NCBI RefSeq assembly: GCF_023091745.1
Contig: NC_068911.1
Span: 161,248,004-161,312,003 of the forward strand
Direction: 5' to 3'
Origin: Budorcas taxicolor
Lineage: Eukaryota; Chordata; Mammalia; Artiodactyla; Bovidae
DNA: 64,000 bases
This document shows positions 31,529 through 42,512 of the stretch, piece after piece. The notes beneath the pieces are model-generated. The model saw only the letters and a program-made list of their open reading frames with translations, searched no databases and had not been told where the DNA came from. The first letter of the stretch is position 1. Every line of letters begins with the position of its first letter. The position numbers were made by a program, and so were the translations under genes.

Positions 31529-33641
31529 CAGTTCAGTTCAGTTCAGTTCATTACAGTCGCTCAGTCATATACAACTCTTTGCAACCCCATGAATCGCAGC
31601 ACACTAGGCCTCCCTGTCCATCACCATCTCCCAGAGTTCACTTAGACTCACGTCCATCGAGTCCATGATGCCATCCAGCCATCTCATCCTCGGACTTACC
31701 CTTCTCCTCCTGCCCCCAATCCCTCCCAGCATCAGAGTCTTTTCCAGAGAGGCAACTCTTCTCATGAGGTGACCAAAGTACTGGAGATTCAGCTTTAGCA
31801 TCATTCCTTCCAAAGAAATCCCAGGGTTGATCTCCTTCAGAATGGATTGGTTGGATCTCCTTGCAGTCCAAGGGACTCTCAAGAGCCTTCTCCAACACCA
31901 CAGTTCAAAGGCATCAATTCTTTGGCACTCAGCCTTCTTCACAGTCCAACTCTCACATCCATACATGACCACAGGGAAAACCATAGCCTTGACTAGACGG
32001 ACCTTAGTCGGCAAAGTAATGTCTCTGCTTTTGAATATACTATCTAGCTTGGTCATAACTTTTCTTCCAAGGAGTAAGCGTCTTTAAATTTCATGGCTGC
32101 AATCACCATCTGCAGTGATTTTGAACCCCAAAAATAAAAGTGTGACACTGTTTCCACTGTTTCCCCATCTATTTCCCATGAAGTGATGGGATCGGATGCC
32201 ATGATCTTCATTTTCTGAATGTTGAGCTTTAAGCCAACGTTTCCCCTCTCCTCTTTCACTTTCATCAAGCGGCTTTTGAGTTCCTCTTCACTTTCTGCCA
32301 TAAGGGTGGTGTCATCTGCATTTCTGAGGTTATTGATATTTCTCCCGGTAATCTTGATTCCAGATTGTGTTTCTTCCAGTCCAGTGTTTCTCATGATGTA
32401 CTCTGCATAGAAGTTAAATAAGCAGGGTGACAATATACAGCCTTGACATACTCCTTTTCCTATTTGGAACCGTCTGTTGTTCCATGTCCAGTTCTCACTG
32501 TTGCTTCCTGACCTGTATACAGATTTCTCAAGAGGCAAGTTAGGTGGTCTGGTATTCCCATTTCTTTCAGAATTTTCCACAGCTTATTGTGATCCACACA
32601 GCCAAAGGCTTTGACATAGTCAATAAAGCAGAAATAGATGTTTTTCTGGAACTCTCTTGCTTTTTGCATGATCCAGCAGATGTTGGCAATTTGATTTCTG
32701 GTTCCTCTGCCTTTCCTAAAACCAGCTTGAACATCAGGAAGTTCATGGTTCATGTATTGCTGAAGCCTGGCTTGGAGAATTTTGAGCATTACTTTACTAG
32801 CATGTGAGATGAGTGCAATTGTGCAGCAGTTTGAGCATTCTTTGGCATTGCCTTTCTTTGGGATTGGAATGAAAACGGACCTTTTCCAGTCCTGTGGCCA
32901 CTGCTGAGTTTTCCAAGCCTGCTGGCATATTGAGTGCAGCACTTTCACTGCATCATCTTTCAGGATTTGATACAGCTCAACTGGAATTCCATCACCTCCA
33001 CTAGCTTTGTTCATAGTGATGCTTTCTAAGGCCCACTTGACTTCACATTCCAAGATGTCTGGCTCTAGGTTAGTGATCACATCATCATGATTATCTGGGT
33101 CGTGAAGATCTTTTTTGTACTGTTCTTCCGTGTATTCTTGCCACCTCTTCCTAATATCTTCTGCTTCTTTTAGGTCCATACCATTTCTGTCCTTTATCGA
33201 GCCCATCTTTGCATGTCATTTTCCCTTGGTATCTCTAATTTTCTTGAAGAGATCTCTAGTCTTTCCCTTTCTGTTGTTTTCCTCTATTTCTTTGCATTGA
33301 TCGCTGAAGAAGTCTTTCTTATCTCTTCTTGCTACTCTCTGGAACTCTGCATTCAGATGCTCATATCTTTCCTTTTCTCCTTTGCTTTTCACTTCTCTTC
33401 TTTTCACAGCTAGTTGTAAGGCCTCCCCAGACAGTTATTTTGCTTTTTTGCATTTCTTTTCCATGGGGATGGTCTTGATCCCTGTCTCCTGTACAATGTC
33501 ATGAACCTCATTCCATAGTTCATCAGGCACTCTATCTATCAGATCTAGGCCCTTAAATCTATTTTTCACTTCCACTGTATAATCATAAGGGATTTCATTT
33601 TGGTCATAACTGAATGGTCTAGCGGTTTTCCCTACTTACTT
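31529..33641 (-). mobile_element. BovB LINE, 2.1 kb, right arm of a BovB palindrome
   Basis: Antisense BovB from CAGTTCAGTTCAGTTCAGTT to TGGTCTAGCGGTTTTCCCTA, 5' truncated in the endonuclease-RT linker. About the first 930 bases are the reverse complement of the neighbouring plus-strand copy. No clear target duplication. Confidence 0.95.
31604..33407 (-). pseudogene. BovB reverse transcriptase pseudogene
   Basis: Read from 33407 leftwards: linker region EKERYEHLNAEFQRVARRDKK, then a 248-codon open stretch (33206-32460) with WALESITMNKASGGDGIPVE, KRSVFIPIPKKGNAKECSN, QARLQQYMNHELPDVQAGFR and FIDYVKAFGCVDHNKLWKI. The usual FDCVDH is FGCVDH here. The catalytic YADD reads NADD. Frameshifts near 32470 and 32090 split off the middle (32580-32053) and C-terminal (32056-31604) parts. 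The C-terminal block YGCESWTVKKAECQRIDAFE is intact. RT normally copies BovB RNA at the nicked target; this copy cannot. Confidence 0.93.
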
Positions 33642-34494
33642 TTTGAAAATAGTTTATCCAGTTGTGTAAAGCCAGCACATCTTTTACTTTATCATGTTGC
33701 CTATGTGTATTTGGTGTGTTATATTTGGCACACATCAAGACTGCCATGGAATGAACCTTGGTTTAATTTGCCCCCATTTCAGCCACAGGCCATTATTCCA
33801 CAAGGTCAAACAAGGCACTCAATTCACAAGACTCCTTTCTAAACATAAAGACACATGGGTAAGGGAAGACTACAACCCCTTTCAAGAGATAGGAGAAGTA
33901 GCAGAACACACAGACTATATGTGTACTGTTTTATGTCAAATGCTCTTTAGCCATGTGAGGAATTCAACATGAATTATGATTAATGACCAAAAGGATAGGG
34001 TGAGTACTAGAAATTATCATTGCCCATGTACCTTTTAGAAAAATTAAATTTGATTAACTTTTGAGGACAGGACTTTGATTATCCTTTGAAGATAATCTTT
34101 ATTTCTTAATTGTAAAAATCATATTATTTTTATTTGAAGCTCTTGTTTAAAACTGAGTTACGCATATACCTTTGTAAATCATTTCTCTCCACAGAGTTAT
34201 AGCTCTATGACAAGAGAGTTCTGTGTACATAGACACACACATTCAGCAAAAAGTATAAAATCAAAATTTGGAGAAACAAGGGAAGTGAAAGAAATGGTCT
34301 GTAGATAAAAATGTAGGTAAAGTTCATGATTCTGGACTTCTTGCACATGTCCTCCCTGAATTCACTCACAGATTGATTTCCAGTAGGAGATGGGTGAATC
34401 ACTAAGCCAAATTAAGGTGTCAGCATGACATCACCAGCCTAAGATAGCGCTCTGCTTGTGGCACATATGCAATATGTATCGCAGTGCCATTTTA
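33642..34494. other. unassigned sequence
   Basis: No repeat I can name. Small open frames on both strands overlap and lack features. Confidence 0.45.
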
Positions 34495-34710
34495 TTTTTA
34501 ACATTTGTTTACTACTTGCCTGACACTGATCATAGCAATTTACACACTTTATTGCATTTAAGCATGACATGATTGTATTACTTTAGTTATTAGTTTTATT
34601 ATTTTTAATATGAAGAAATTGAATCGCATTGAGCCTGGGCAATTTGCCATAGGTTATAAAGCTAGTGTGCAATTACACAGTTCATCTCAGCTAGTCTATT
34701 TCTACCTGTG
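34495..34710 (-). mobile_element. MIR SINE (ancient)
   Basis: Antisense MIR: TTTACTACTTGCCTGACACT, CACACTTTATTGCATTTAAG, TATTATTTTTAATATGAAGA, GGCAATTTGCCATAGGTTAT and AAAGCTAGTGTGCAATTAC. All blocks are in order, with the core CTTGCCCAAGGTCACA-equivalent decayed. Confidence 0.7.
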
Positions 34711-35095
34711 CATATCTCTGGGGGACACCTGGAACCACAGTGCTAATCCTCAGCCATATTAGAATAAATTATAGAATGATTAATGCATTTCCATGCTAGG
34801 ATTTTGAAACATACAAAGGAGGTATCATGCAACAACTGGTCAGTCTTCTTTAGAAAAAATGTACAAATTAATGGTTTGCATCTGGTTTTGGTTTTATTAT
34901 CACAATTTCTGTTATTAAACCTGATCCTGTAGACTGCTTTAGGCAACATGACCAGAGGATTGTAAACAACAATAAAGTTTTTGGATGAAATTATAACTTC
35001 CCTGAGACCAAGTAATTTTGTGTGTGTCTTGTCAGTTAACCATCCAGAGACAAAGCGTGTCACATGTGACTAAGAAAGAAATTTGGAAACTGTGC
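34711..35095. other. unassigned sequence
   Basis: A 106-codon open frame on the minus strand (35063-34743) has no recognisable domain. No splice or promoter context supports it. Confidence 0.45.
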
Positions 35096-35708
35096 CTTGC
35101 TGTTATTGTTCAGTCGCTAAGCTGTGCCCGACTCTTTGAGACCCTATGAAATGCAGCACATCAAGCTCCTCTGTCTTTACCATCTCCCAGAGTTTGCTCA
35201 GATTCATGTGTCAATTGAATCCATGATGCTATCTAACCATCTCATCTTCTGTCATCCCCTTCTCCTTTTGCCTTCAATCTTTCCCAGCATCTGGGTTTTT
35301 TCCAATGAGTCGGCCCTTTGGATCTGGTGGCTAAAGGATTAGAGCTTCAGCTTCAGCCTCAGTCTTTCCAATGAATATTCATGGTTTGTTTCCTTTAGGA
35401 CTGATTAGTTTAATCTCCTTGCTGTCCAAGGGACTCTCAAGAGTCTTGTTTAACACCACAATTCAACAGCATCATTTCTTTGGTCTCAACATTCTTTATG
35501 GTCCAACTCTCACAACCATACATGACTACAGGAAAAACCATAGCTTTTACTCTATGGACCTTTGTTGGCAAAGTGATGCCTTTGATTTTTAATATGATGT
35601 CTAGGCTTTTCATAGCTTTCCTTCCAAGAAGCAAATGGCTTTTAATTTCATGGCTGCAATCACCATTTACAGTGATTTTGGAGCCCAGGAAAATAAAATC
35701 TGTCACTG
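35096..35708 (-). mobile_element. older BovB LINE 3' end
   Basis: Antisense BovB from TTGCTGTTATTGTTCAGTCG to AGGAAAATAAAATCTGTCAC. The minus strand keeps FIFLGSKITVNGDCSHEIKS and YGCESWTIKNVE in one open frame (35706-35437). More diverged than the GAACTGAACTGA copies. Confidence 0.92.
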
Positions 35709-35795
35709 CTACCTGCCTTGAACTTCCCAGATCTACTTCTAAACCTAAATGTGCATCTTAATTAGTAAATGGGAATTTATCCTTCACCAAGAGGG

Positions 35796-36004
35796 GTCTT
35801 CACTGGTGGCTCAAAGGTAAAGAATCTGCCTGCAATGCAGGAGACTGGGGTCAATCGCTTGGTCGGGAAGATCTTCTGAAGGAGGGCATGGCAACCTACC
35901 TCCAGTATTCTTGCCTAGAGAATCACGTGGCCTGAGGAGCCTGACAGACCACAGTCCATAGGGTCGCAAAGAGTCAGACATGACCAAAGCGACTGAACAT
36001 GCAC
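35796..36004 (+). mobile_element. Bov-tA/Bov-A SINE
   Basis: Sense SINE: GGTCTTCACTGGTGGCTCAA, AAAGAATCTGCCTGCAATGC, TTGGTCGGGAAGATCTTCTG, ATGGCAACCTACCTCCAGTA and GGGTCGCAAAGAGTCAGACA. Confidence 0.92.
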
Positions 36005-36947
36005 CAAGAGGAGATTTGGCAGCTGTAAGGTAAAGTGTAATCACATGAGGAACTTGAAATAGGTCCTCTGAATTGGAGAAAAGTGCAGATCGTTAAGATA
36101 TTATTAAATTGTTGTATTTTCCATGGCTTCCCTTAGAACTGCCCCAGTTGGAGTCATTGCCAAGTCATGGCTTAACTGCTGATTTAGTTCAATGATTGGA
36201 GTCTAATTTTCAATTCCTAAAACAGAATGCTATAACCTCTATTCCCTAGATACCCTTTGGGCTATGACTTTATATGATATTCATGAATTTTATTGTTTTA
36301 AAATATGAGGCAATTTTCAACTGCTGTGTAAATTTTTAAAATCTGTGATTTTAGTGGAAATGAAAAGAAATTACTTTTAGTACTGGAATTCAAATAGGTT
36401 TTAGAACAGAATGTTACAGATCTATATTACAGATGACTAAAAACTGTTCCCATCTACATTTGCCAAATTTGAACCATTCCTAAAGTTTAAGTTCATAATT
36501 TTTCAATTGGAGATTTTATAAAAGTAATTGATATAATATTGTTGAATTATGAGGTCATTAGTACAGTAAGGCATTATATAGTAACAGCAAAAGTTATTAT
36601 TACAAATCATGAAACTACAGAAAACTTTGGATTTACAGAGTTCAAACGAGAACTTTAAGAGATTATTCTTATGAAGCCTGAGTACAAAGATATTATCGTG
36701 GAAAATATTTCTTTTTATCCAAGTAATCTAAAAAAGATTTTGTTTTGTCCTTGACTACTTCTTCATGTTAAAAGAAAGCAATATACAATTATTGCACAGC
36801 TACTACGTGCTGGATGTTAATCCAGCTTCACTGTGCATTTTACACTTTGGCCTCAATATAATCCTTATAAAATTGCTGCAAACTGCATAGTACTTGTAAT
36901 TTTGATGTGGGGAGGAGATGATAGGGTGTTGTTGAATGCATTTGCTT
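36005..36947. other. unassigned AT-rich sequence
   Basis: No gene seen. About 36790-36900 (CAGCTACTACGTGCTGGATG) resembles decayed antisense MIR or L2, but too weakly to annotate. Confidence 0.45.
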
Positions 36948-37080
36948 CTGTGCTCAGTCGCTCAGTCATGTCAGACTCTTTGCAACATCATGGACTGTAG
37001 CCTGCCAGGCTTCTCTGTCCATGGGGTTTTTCCCAGCAAGAATACTGGAGCTGGTTGCTATTTCCTCCTCCAGGGCATTT
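36948..37080 (-). mobile_element. short Bov-A type SINE
   Basis: Antisense SINE: GTGCTCAGTCGCTCAGTCAT, GGACTGTAGCCTGCCAGGCT, AGCAAGAATACTGGAGCTGG and TTGCTATTTCCTCCTCCAG. Stops before the tRNA-like head. Confidence 0.88.
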
Positions 37081-37202
37081 GCCTTGACAAATGGCAGGGG
37101 GATTGAAATTTTAAGCTTACTTCCACCTTTTTAAAAAAATTGGATTCCAAATTGCTGCATAGATTACACCTCTAAACACAACAGACATGCAGAATGTACC
37201 TG

Positions 37203-37265
37203 TAACATATATATATATATATATAACATGTATATGTTACATATATGTAACATATATATATATAC
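37203..37265. repeat. AT-rich palindromic repeat
   Basis: TA dinucleotide runs around a perfect 26-base palindrome at 37231-37256 whose core is GTTACATATATGTAAC. Could extrude as a hairpin or cruciform. Confidence 0.85.
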
Positions 37266-38195
37266 CTTATAGATACATGAAACTATGTGACAACTATGCT
37301 TAAACAATGTCCATATTTTCAATGTACAAGTGTACATGTTATAGGATGCCCTAGCAGAGCCTTCTGATTTAATTTACAAGTCTAATCTCCTCACTCAATG
37401 TCTCCTTGTCAGCTTCCATACTGACCTTATTCAAAATTGATTGATTGATGTTATTTTTTTTTTAATGGGACTCTGAACCAGAAATCAGATAAGCTATGTA
37501 AAACTTTCTGCTGCTCTAGACTATGACTTTTCCCACTGAAAGGGAAAAGAACACAAGGGTTGATACAAGGACTTTGGTTCTCATCTGATAAACCTTTGCA
37601 GAGGGCACTGAAATACCAAGCATTCTGTTTACTCTCTGGGCATAGTCTTATCAGGACTGTCATGCAAAGCATTTGGAGTCTCTCACTTTGGGCTGCTACC
37701 AAAGATGTGCACAAAGTGAATTTGATGTCAAAACAGCCCTTTCAGAAGAACTGACGAGTGATGAGCCATTATAAGATGGACCCTGTGAGTATTTCCCATA
37801 GGAAAACCTTTGGAAGGAGGGTTAAGCAGTCAGATGAGCTGCTGCTTTCTGTACTGGCTATTTTTCCTGTCAGGATTCCTATAAAGTTGAATTAATTAAC
37901 ATTTGAAAATAATTTTCACTCTCAGGAGTAACTTTAGCACTCATGTTTTTAAGAATTATTCAATGTTAACCTTTTATTAAAATGCTGTCCTGAACTCAGG
38001 TTTTTAACTGAAAGGCTGTTTGAGGTCTCAGATACAAGGAATATTATTCCAGGAAGAGGAATTGAAGAAAAGAGGCTTTGACATACTTTAAAAAAATGCT
38101 ACTACAGTTTTCAGCTGTATACTAGAAGTCAATCAGTTTGACACCAGAATCTTGCCTTAGTGGTAATAATAATAATATTTGATGTTAGATTTCTG
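37266..38195. other. unassigned sequence
   Basis: No repeat or gene recognised. An 87-codon minus-strand open frame (37714-37451) and a 64-codon plus-strand one overlap it; neither has features of a real gene. Confidence 0.45.
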
Positions 38196-38214
38196 TTTGA
38201 TCCATTTCAGTGAG

Positions 38215-38351
38215 TGAAAGAAAGTGAAAGTGAAGTCGCTCAGTCGTATCCCAGTTCTTTGCCACCCAGTGGACTGTAGCCCACCAGATTCCACTGTCCA
38301 TGGGGATTCTCCAGGCAAGAATACTGGAGTGGGTTGCCATTTCCTTCTCCA
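38215..38351 (-). mobile_element. short Bov-A SINE with perfect 19-bp TSD
   Basis: Antisense SINE: TGAAAGTGAAGTCGCTCAGT, GTGGACTGTAGCCCACCAGA, GGCAAGAATACTGGAGTGGG, TTGCCATTTCCTTCTCCA. TTTGATCCATTTCAGTGAG at 38196-38214 and 38352-38370 is a perfect direct repeat, so this is among the youngest insertions here. Confidence 0.95.
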
Positions 38352-38370
38352 TTTGATCCATTTCAGTGAG

Positions 38371-38721
38371 TATCTATTATGTATGGTTTTGTAAGAAGCT
38401 ATAAAATCAGGCTACTCCTTGAATATAAGCTCTTGTTGTGACCAATGACATGAACAGTCTGTGGCAAAGACTAAAGCAAAACAGAATATGAAATTGTGAA
38501 GATATTCACCAAAGCTGAATGCAGCTCTGTGAAATCTAGATTAACTTTCAGGAAAAAATCTCTCCTGGTACTGAACTAAAAACTACTCCCCCATCACTTC
38601 CACACATCAAAACGGGGCTTCTGCCTTTACTGTGAAGAGGACACTCCCACTCCTTAGGTACATTTCTTCAATTCAAGGAGGAAGAAGGGAGAAACTTTTT
38701 ATTTGTATAAGAAGCAGTAAG
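38371..38721. other. unassigned sequence
   Basis: No gene or repeat recognised. Confidence 0.45.
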
Positions 38722-38890
38722 ATTGAAGGCAGGAGGAGAACGGGATGACAGAGGATGGGATGGCTGGATGGCATCACTGACTCAATGGCGAGTTTGAGCA
38801 AATTCTGGGAGATGGTGAAGGACAGGGAAGCCTGGCGTGCTGGAATCCATGGGTCACAGAATCAGACATGCCTTAGCAACTGAACAACAA
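38722..38890 (+). mobile_element. BovB LINE 3' end fragment
   Basis: Sense tail: GATTGAAGGCAGGAGGAGAA, GGCTGGATGGCATCACTGAC, GACAGGGAAGCCTGGCGTGC, ending TTAGCAACTGAACAACAAAA. The ACAACAA end marks an older subfamily. Confidence 0.88.
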
Positions 38891-38987
38891 AAATACGTCA
38901 AAGTGGTGGAGATGCGTGTCTGCACCAGGGCAGGTAGATGTCAAAGAAGTGAATTCTAGAACTGAACATACTTCCTTCCAAGCAGCT

Positions 38988-39078
38988 GTCATTCGGTTAC
39001 TAACTCATGTCCAACTCTTTGTGACCCCACAAACTGCAGCACGCTGGGCTTTTCTGTCCCTTACTGTCTTCAGGAGTT
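38988..39078 (-). mobile_element. BovB LINE 3' end, antisense stub
   Basis: CATTCGGTTACTAACTCATG, CCAACTCTTTGTGACCCCAC, AACTGCAGCACGCTGGGCTT and CAGGAGTTTGAGG are the antisense 3' terminus of BovB. It abuts BovB-like 5' leader sequence in the plus orientation, the same arrangement as at 386-815. Confidence 0.8.
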
Positions 39079-39299
39079 TGAGGGTCTCCTTTAGAGGCAT
39101 GGGTTGCTGGTGGCCTGCTGCAGGGACAGGGGAACTGGCAGCAACAGTCCTGGAAGGCACGTGTTGACAAAAGTCCTCTTTGAAATTTGCCAGTAACCTT
39201 ACCATAGAGCCTGTAGGCTCCAGGACTCCAGGCCAAACTGCTAACAGGGAGGAAACACAGCCCCACCCATCAGCAGACAATTGGATTAAAGATTTACTG
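39079..39299 (+). mobile_element. BovB-like 5' leader sequence, left part, split by a BovB
   Basis: CAGTAACCTTACCATAGAGC, CTGTAGGCTCCAGGACTCCA and ATTGGATTAAAGATTTACTG are, to my recollection, sequence found upstream of the BovB reading frame in long copies. It reads on at 42394 with AGCAAGGCCC after the near-complete BovB, so it existed before that insertion. Confidence 0.6.
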
Positions 39300-42200
39300 T
39301 GGCCCACTGGAGAAGGGAATGGCAAACCACTTCAGTATTCTTCCCTTGAGAACCCCATGAACAGCATGAAAAGGCAAAATGATAGGATACTGGAAGAGGA
39401 ACTCCCCAGGTCAGTAGGTGTCCAATATGCTACTGGAGGTCAGTGGAGAAATAACTCCAGAAAGAATGAAGGGATGGAGCCAAAGCAAAAACAATACCAA
39501 GCTGTGGATGCGACTGGTGATAGAAGCAAGGTCTGATGTTGTAAAGAGCAATATTGCATAGGAACCTGGAATGTGAGGTCCATGAATCAAGCCAAATTGG
39601 AAGTGGTCAAACAGGAGATGGCAAGAGTGAATGTCAACATTCTAGGAATCAGCGAACTAAAATGGACTGGAATGGGTGAATTTAACTCAGTTGACCATTA
39701 TATCTACTACTGTGGGCAGGAATCCCTCAGAAGAAATGGAGTAGCCATTATGGTCAACAAAAAGGTCCGAAATGCAGTACTTGGATGCAATCTCAAAAAC
39801 AACAGAATGATCTCTGTTCGTTTCCAAGGCAAACCATTCAATATCACAGTCATCCAAGCCTATGCTGCAACCAGTAACACTGAAGAAGCTGAAGTTGAAT
39901 CGTTCTATGAAGACCTACAAGACCTTTTAGAACTAACACCAAAAAAGATGTCCTTTTCATTAAAGGGGACTGGAATGCAAAAGTAGGAAGTCAAGAAACA
40001 CCTGGAGTAACAGGCAAATTTGGCCTTGGAATGCGGAATGAAGCAGGGCAAGGACCAATAGAGTTTTGCCAAGAAAATGCACTGGTCATAGCAAACACCC
40101 TCTTCCAACAACACAAGAGAAGACTCTACACATGGACATCACCAGATGGTCAACACCAAAATCCAACTGATTATATTCTTTGCAGCCAAAGATGGAGAAG
40201 CTTTATACAGTCAACAAAAACAAGACCAGGAGCTGACTGTGGCTCAGATCATGAACTCCTTATTACCAAATTCAGACTTAAATTGAAAAAAGTAGGGAAA
40301 ACCGCTAGACCATTCAGAAATGACCTAAATCAAATCCTTTATGATTATACAGTGGAAGTGAGAAATAGATTTAAGGGCCTAGATCTGATAGATAGAATGC
40401 CTGATGAACTATGGAATGAGGTTCGTGACATTGTACAGGAGACAGGGATCAAGACCATCCCCATGGAAAAGAAATGCAAAAAAGCAAAATGGCTGTCTGA
40501 GGAGGCCTTACAAATAGCTGCGAAAAGAAGAGAAGCAAAAAGCAAAGGAGAAAAGGAAAGATATGAGCATCTGAATGCAGAGTTCCAGAGAATAGCAAGA
40601 AGAGATAAGAAAGCTTTCTTCAGCGATCAATGCAAAGAAAGAGTGGAAAACAACAGAAAGGGAAAGACTAGAGATCTCTTCAAGAAAATTAGAGATACCA
40701 AGGGAAAATTTCATGCAAAGATGGGCTAGATAAAGGACAGAAATGGTATGCACCTGACAGAAACTGAAGATATTAAGAAGAGATGGCAAGAATACACAGA
40801 AGAACTGTACAAAAAAGATCCTCACGACCCAGATAATCATGATGGTGTGATCACTCATCTAGAGCCAGACATCCTGGAATTTCAAGTCAAGTGGGCCTTA
40901 GAAAGCATCACTATGAACAAAGCTAGTGGAAGTGATGGAATTCCAGTAGAGCTATTTCAAATCCTGAAAGATGATGTTATGAAAGTGCTGCACTCAATGT
41001 GCCAACAAATTTGGAAAACTCAGCAGTGGCCACAGGACTGGAAAAGGTCAGTTTTCATTTCAATCCCAAAGAAAGGCAATGCCAAAGAATGCTCAAACTA
41101 CCACACAATCGTACTCATCTCACATGCTAGTAAAGTAATGCTCAAAATTCTCCAAGCCAGGCTTCAGCAATTCATGAACCGTGAACTTCCTGATGCTCAA
41201 GCTGGTTTTAGAAAAGGCAGAGGAACCAGAGATCAAATTGCCAGCATCTGCTGGATCATGGAAAAAGCAAGAGAGTTCCAGAAAAACATCTATTTCTGCC
41301 TTATGGACTATGCCAAAGCCTTTGACTGTGTGGATCACAATAAACTGTGGAAAATTCTGAGAGAGATGGGAATACCAGACCACCTGACCTGCCTCTTGAG
41401 AAATCTGTATGCAGGTCAGGAAGCAACAGTTAGAACTGGACATGGAACAACAGACTGGTTCCAAATAGGAAAAGAAGTACGTCAAGGCTGTATATTGTCA
41501 CCCTGCTTATTCAACTTATATGCTCATCATAGAGTACATCATGAGAAACGCTGGGCTGGAAGAAACACAAGCTGGAATCAAGATTGCTGGGAGAAATATC
41601 AATAACCTCAGATATGCAGATGATACCACCCTTATGGCAGAAAGTGAAGAGGAACTAAAAAGCCTCTTGATGAAAGTGAAAGAGGAGAGTGAAAAAGTTG
41701 GCTTAAAGCTCAACATTCGGAAAATGAAGATCATGGCATCTGGTCCCATCACTTCATGGGAAATAGATGGGGAAACAATGGAAACAGTGTCCGACTTTAT
41801 TTTTTTGGGCTCCAAAATCACTGCAGATGGTGACTGCAGCCATGAGATTAAAAGACGCTTACTCCTTGGAAGAAAAGTTATGACCAACCTAGATAGTATA
41901 TTCAAAAGCAGAGACATTACTTTGCTGACTAAGGTCCGTCTAGTCAAGGCTATGATTTTTCCAGTAGTCATGTATGAATGTGAGAGTTGGACTGTGAAGG
42001 AGGCTGAGTGCCGAAGAATTGATGCTTTTGAACTGTGGTGTTGGAGAAGACTCTTGAGAGTCCCTTGGACTGCAAGGAGATCCAACCAGTCCATTCTGAA
42101 GGAGATTAATCCTGGGATTTCTTCGGAAGGAATGATGCTAAAGCTGAAACTCCAGTACTTTGGTCACCTCATGTGAAGAGTTGACTCATTGGAAAAGACT

Positions 42201-42393
42201 CTGATGCTGGGAGGGATTGGGGGCAGGAGGAGAAGGGGATGACAGAGGATGAGATGGCTGAATGGCATCACTGACTCGATGGATGCGAGTCTGGGAGAAC
42301 TCCGGGAGTTGGTGATGGACAGGGAGGCCTGGCGTACTGCAATTCATGGGGTCGCAAAGAGTCAGACATGATTGAGCAACTGAACTGAGCTGA
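39300..42393 (+). mobile_element. near-complete BovB LINE (RTE clade)
   Basis: From TGGCCCACTGGAGAAGGGAA to the GAACTGAGCTGA end, 3.1 kb, close to the usual 3.2-kb BovB length. It carries endonuclease and RT regions in order. It is inserted in leader-like sequence that is collinear across it (GATTTACTG on the left, AGCAAGGCCC on the right). An ACTG at 39296-39299 and 42394-42397 may be the target duplication, but it cannot be told from the GAACTG repeats of the BovB end itself. Confidence 0.95.
39366..42383 (+). pseudogene. BovB ORF2 (endonuclease-reverse transcriptase) pseudogene, least damaged copy
   Basis: The reading frame can be followed from ATG at 39366 to TGA at 42381. N-terminal AP-type endonuclease: TWNVRSMNQAKLEVVKQ, ISELKWTG, GVAIMVNKKVRNAV, then SDHELL near 40230. 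Linker to 40700. RT: IPKKGNAKECSN, MDYAKAFDCVDHNKLW near 41320, and intact YADD near 41610. C-terminal YECESWTVKEAE and LQYFGHLM. Lesions: TGA at 39534, a one-base loss near 39940, TAG at 40727, a seven-base gain near 41525, and TGA at 42174, 42240 and 42369. TGA at 39534, 42174, 42240 and 42369 each look like decay of CGA. Both catalytic RT aspartates remain, but the frame is not functional. Confidence 0.95.
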
Positions 42394-42512
42394 ACTGAGC
42401 AAGGCCCTGCCCGCCAGAGCAAGACCCAGTTTTCCCCACAGCCAGTCCCTCCCATCAGGAAGCTTGCAGAAGCTTCTTATCCATCAGAGGGCAGACAGAA
42501 GAAGAACTATAA
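42394..42512 (+). mobile_element. BovB-like 5' leader sequence, right part
   Basis: AGCAAGGCCCTGCCCGCCAG, AAGACCCAGTTTTCCCCACA, CCAGTCCCTCCCATCAGGAA and TCCATCAGAGGGCAGACAGA continue the leader interrupted at 39299. It fades out after about 42512. Confidence 0.6.

Noticed and set aside
39180..39536. A 118-codon frame upstream of the BovB endonuclease as a separate ORF1
   Set aside because: It begins in the leader sequence left of the insertion and is in frame with the endonuclease, separated only by one TGA that looks like decayed CGA. It is the N-terminal part of the BovB frame plus flank, not a separate gene.
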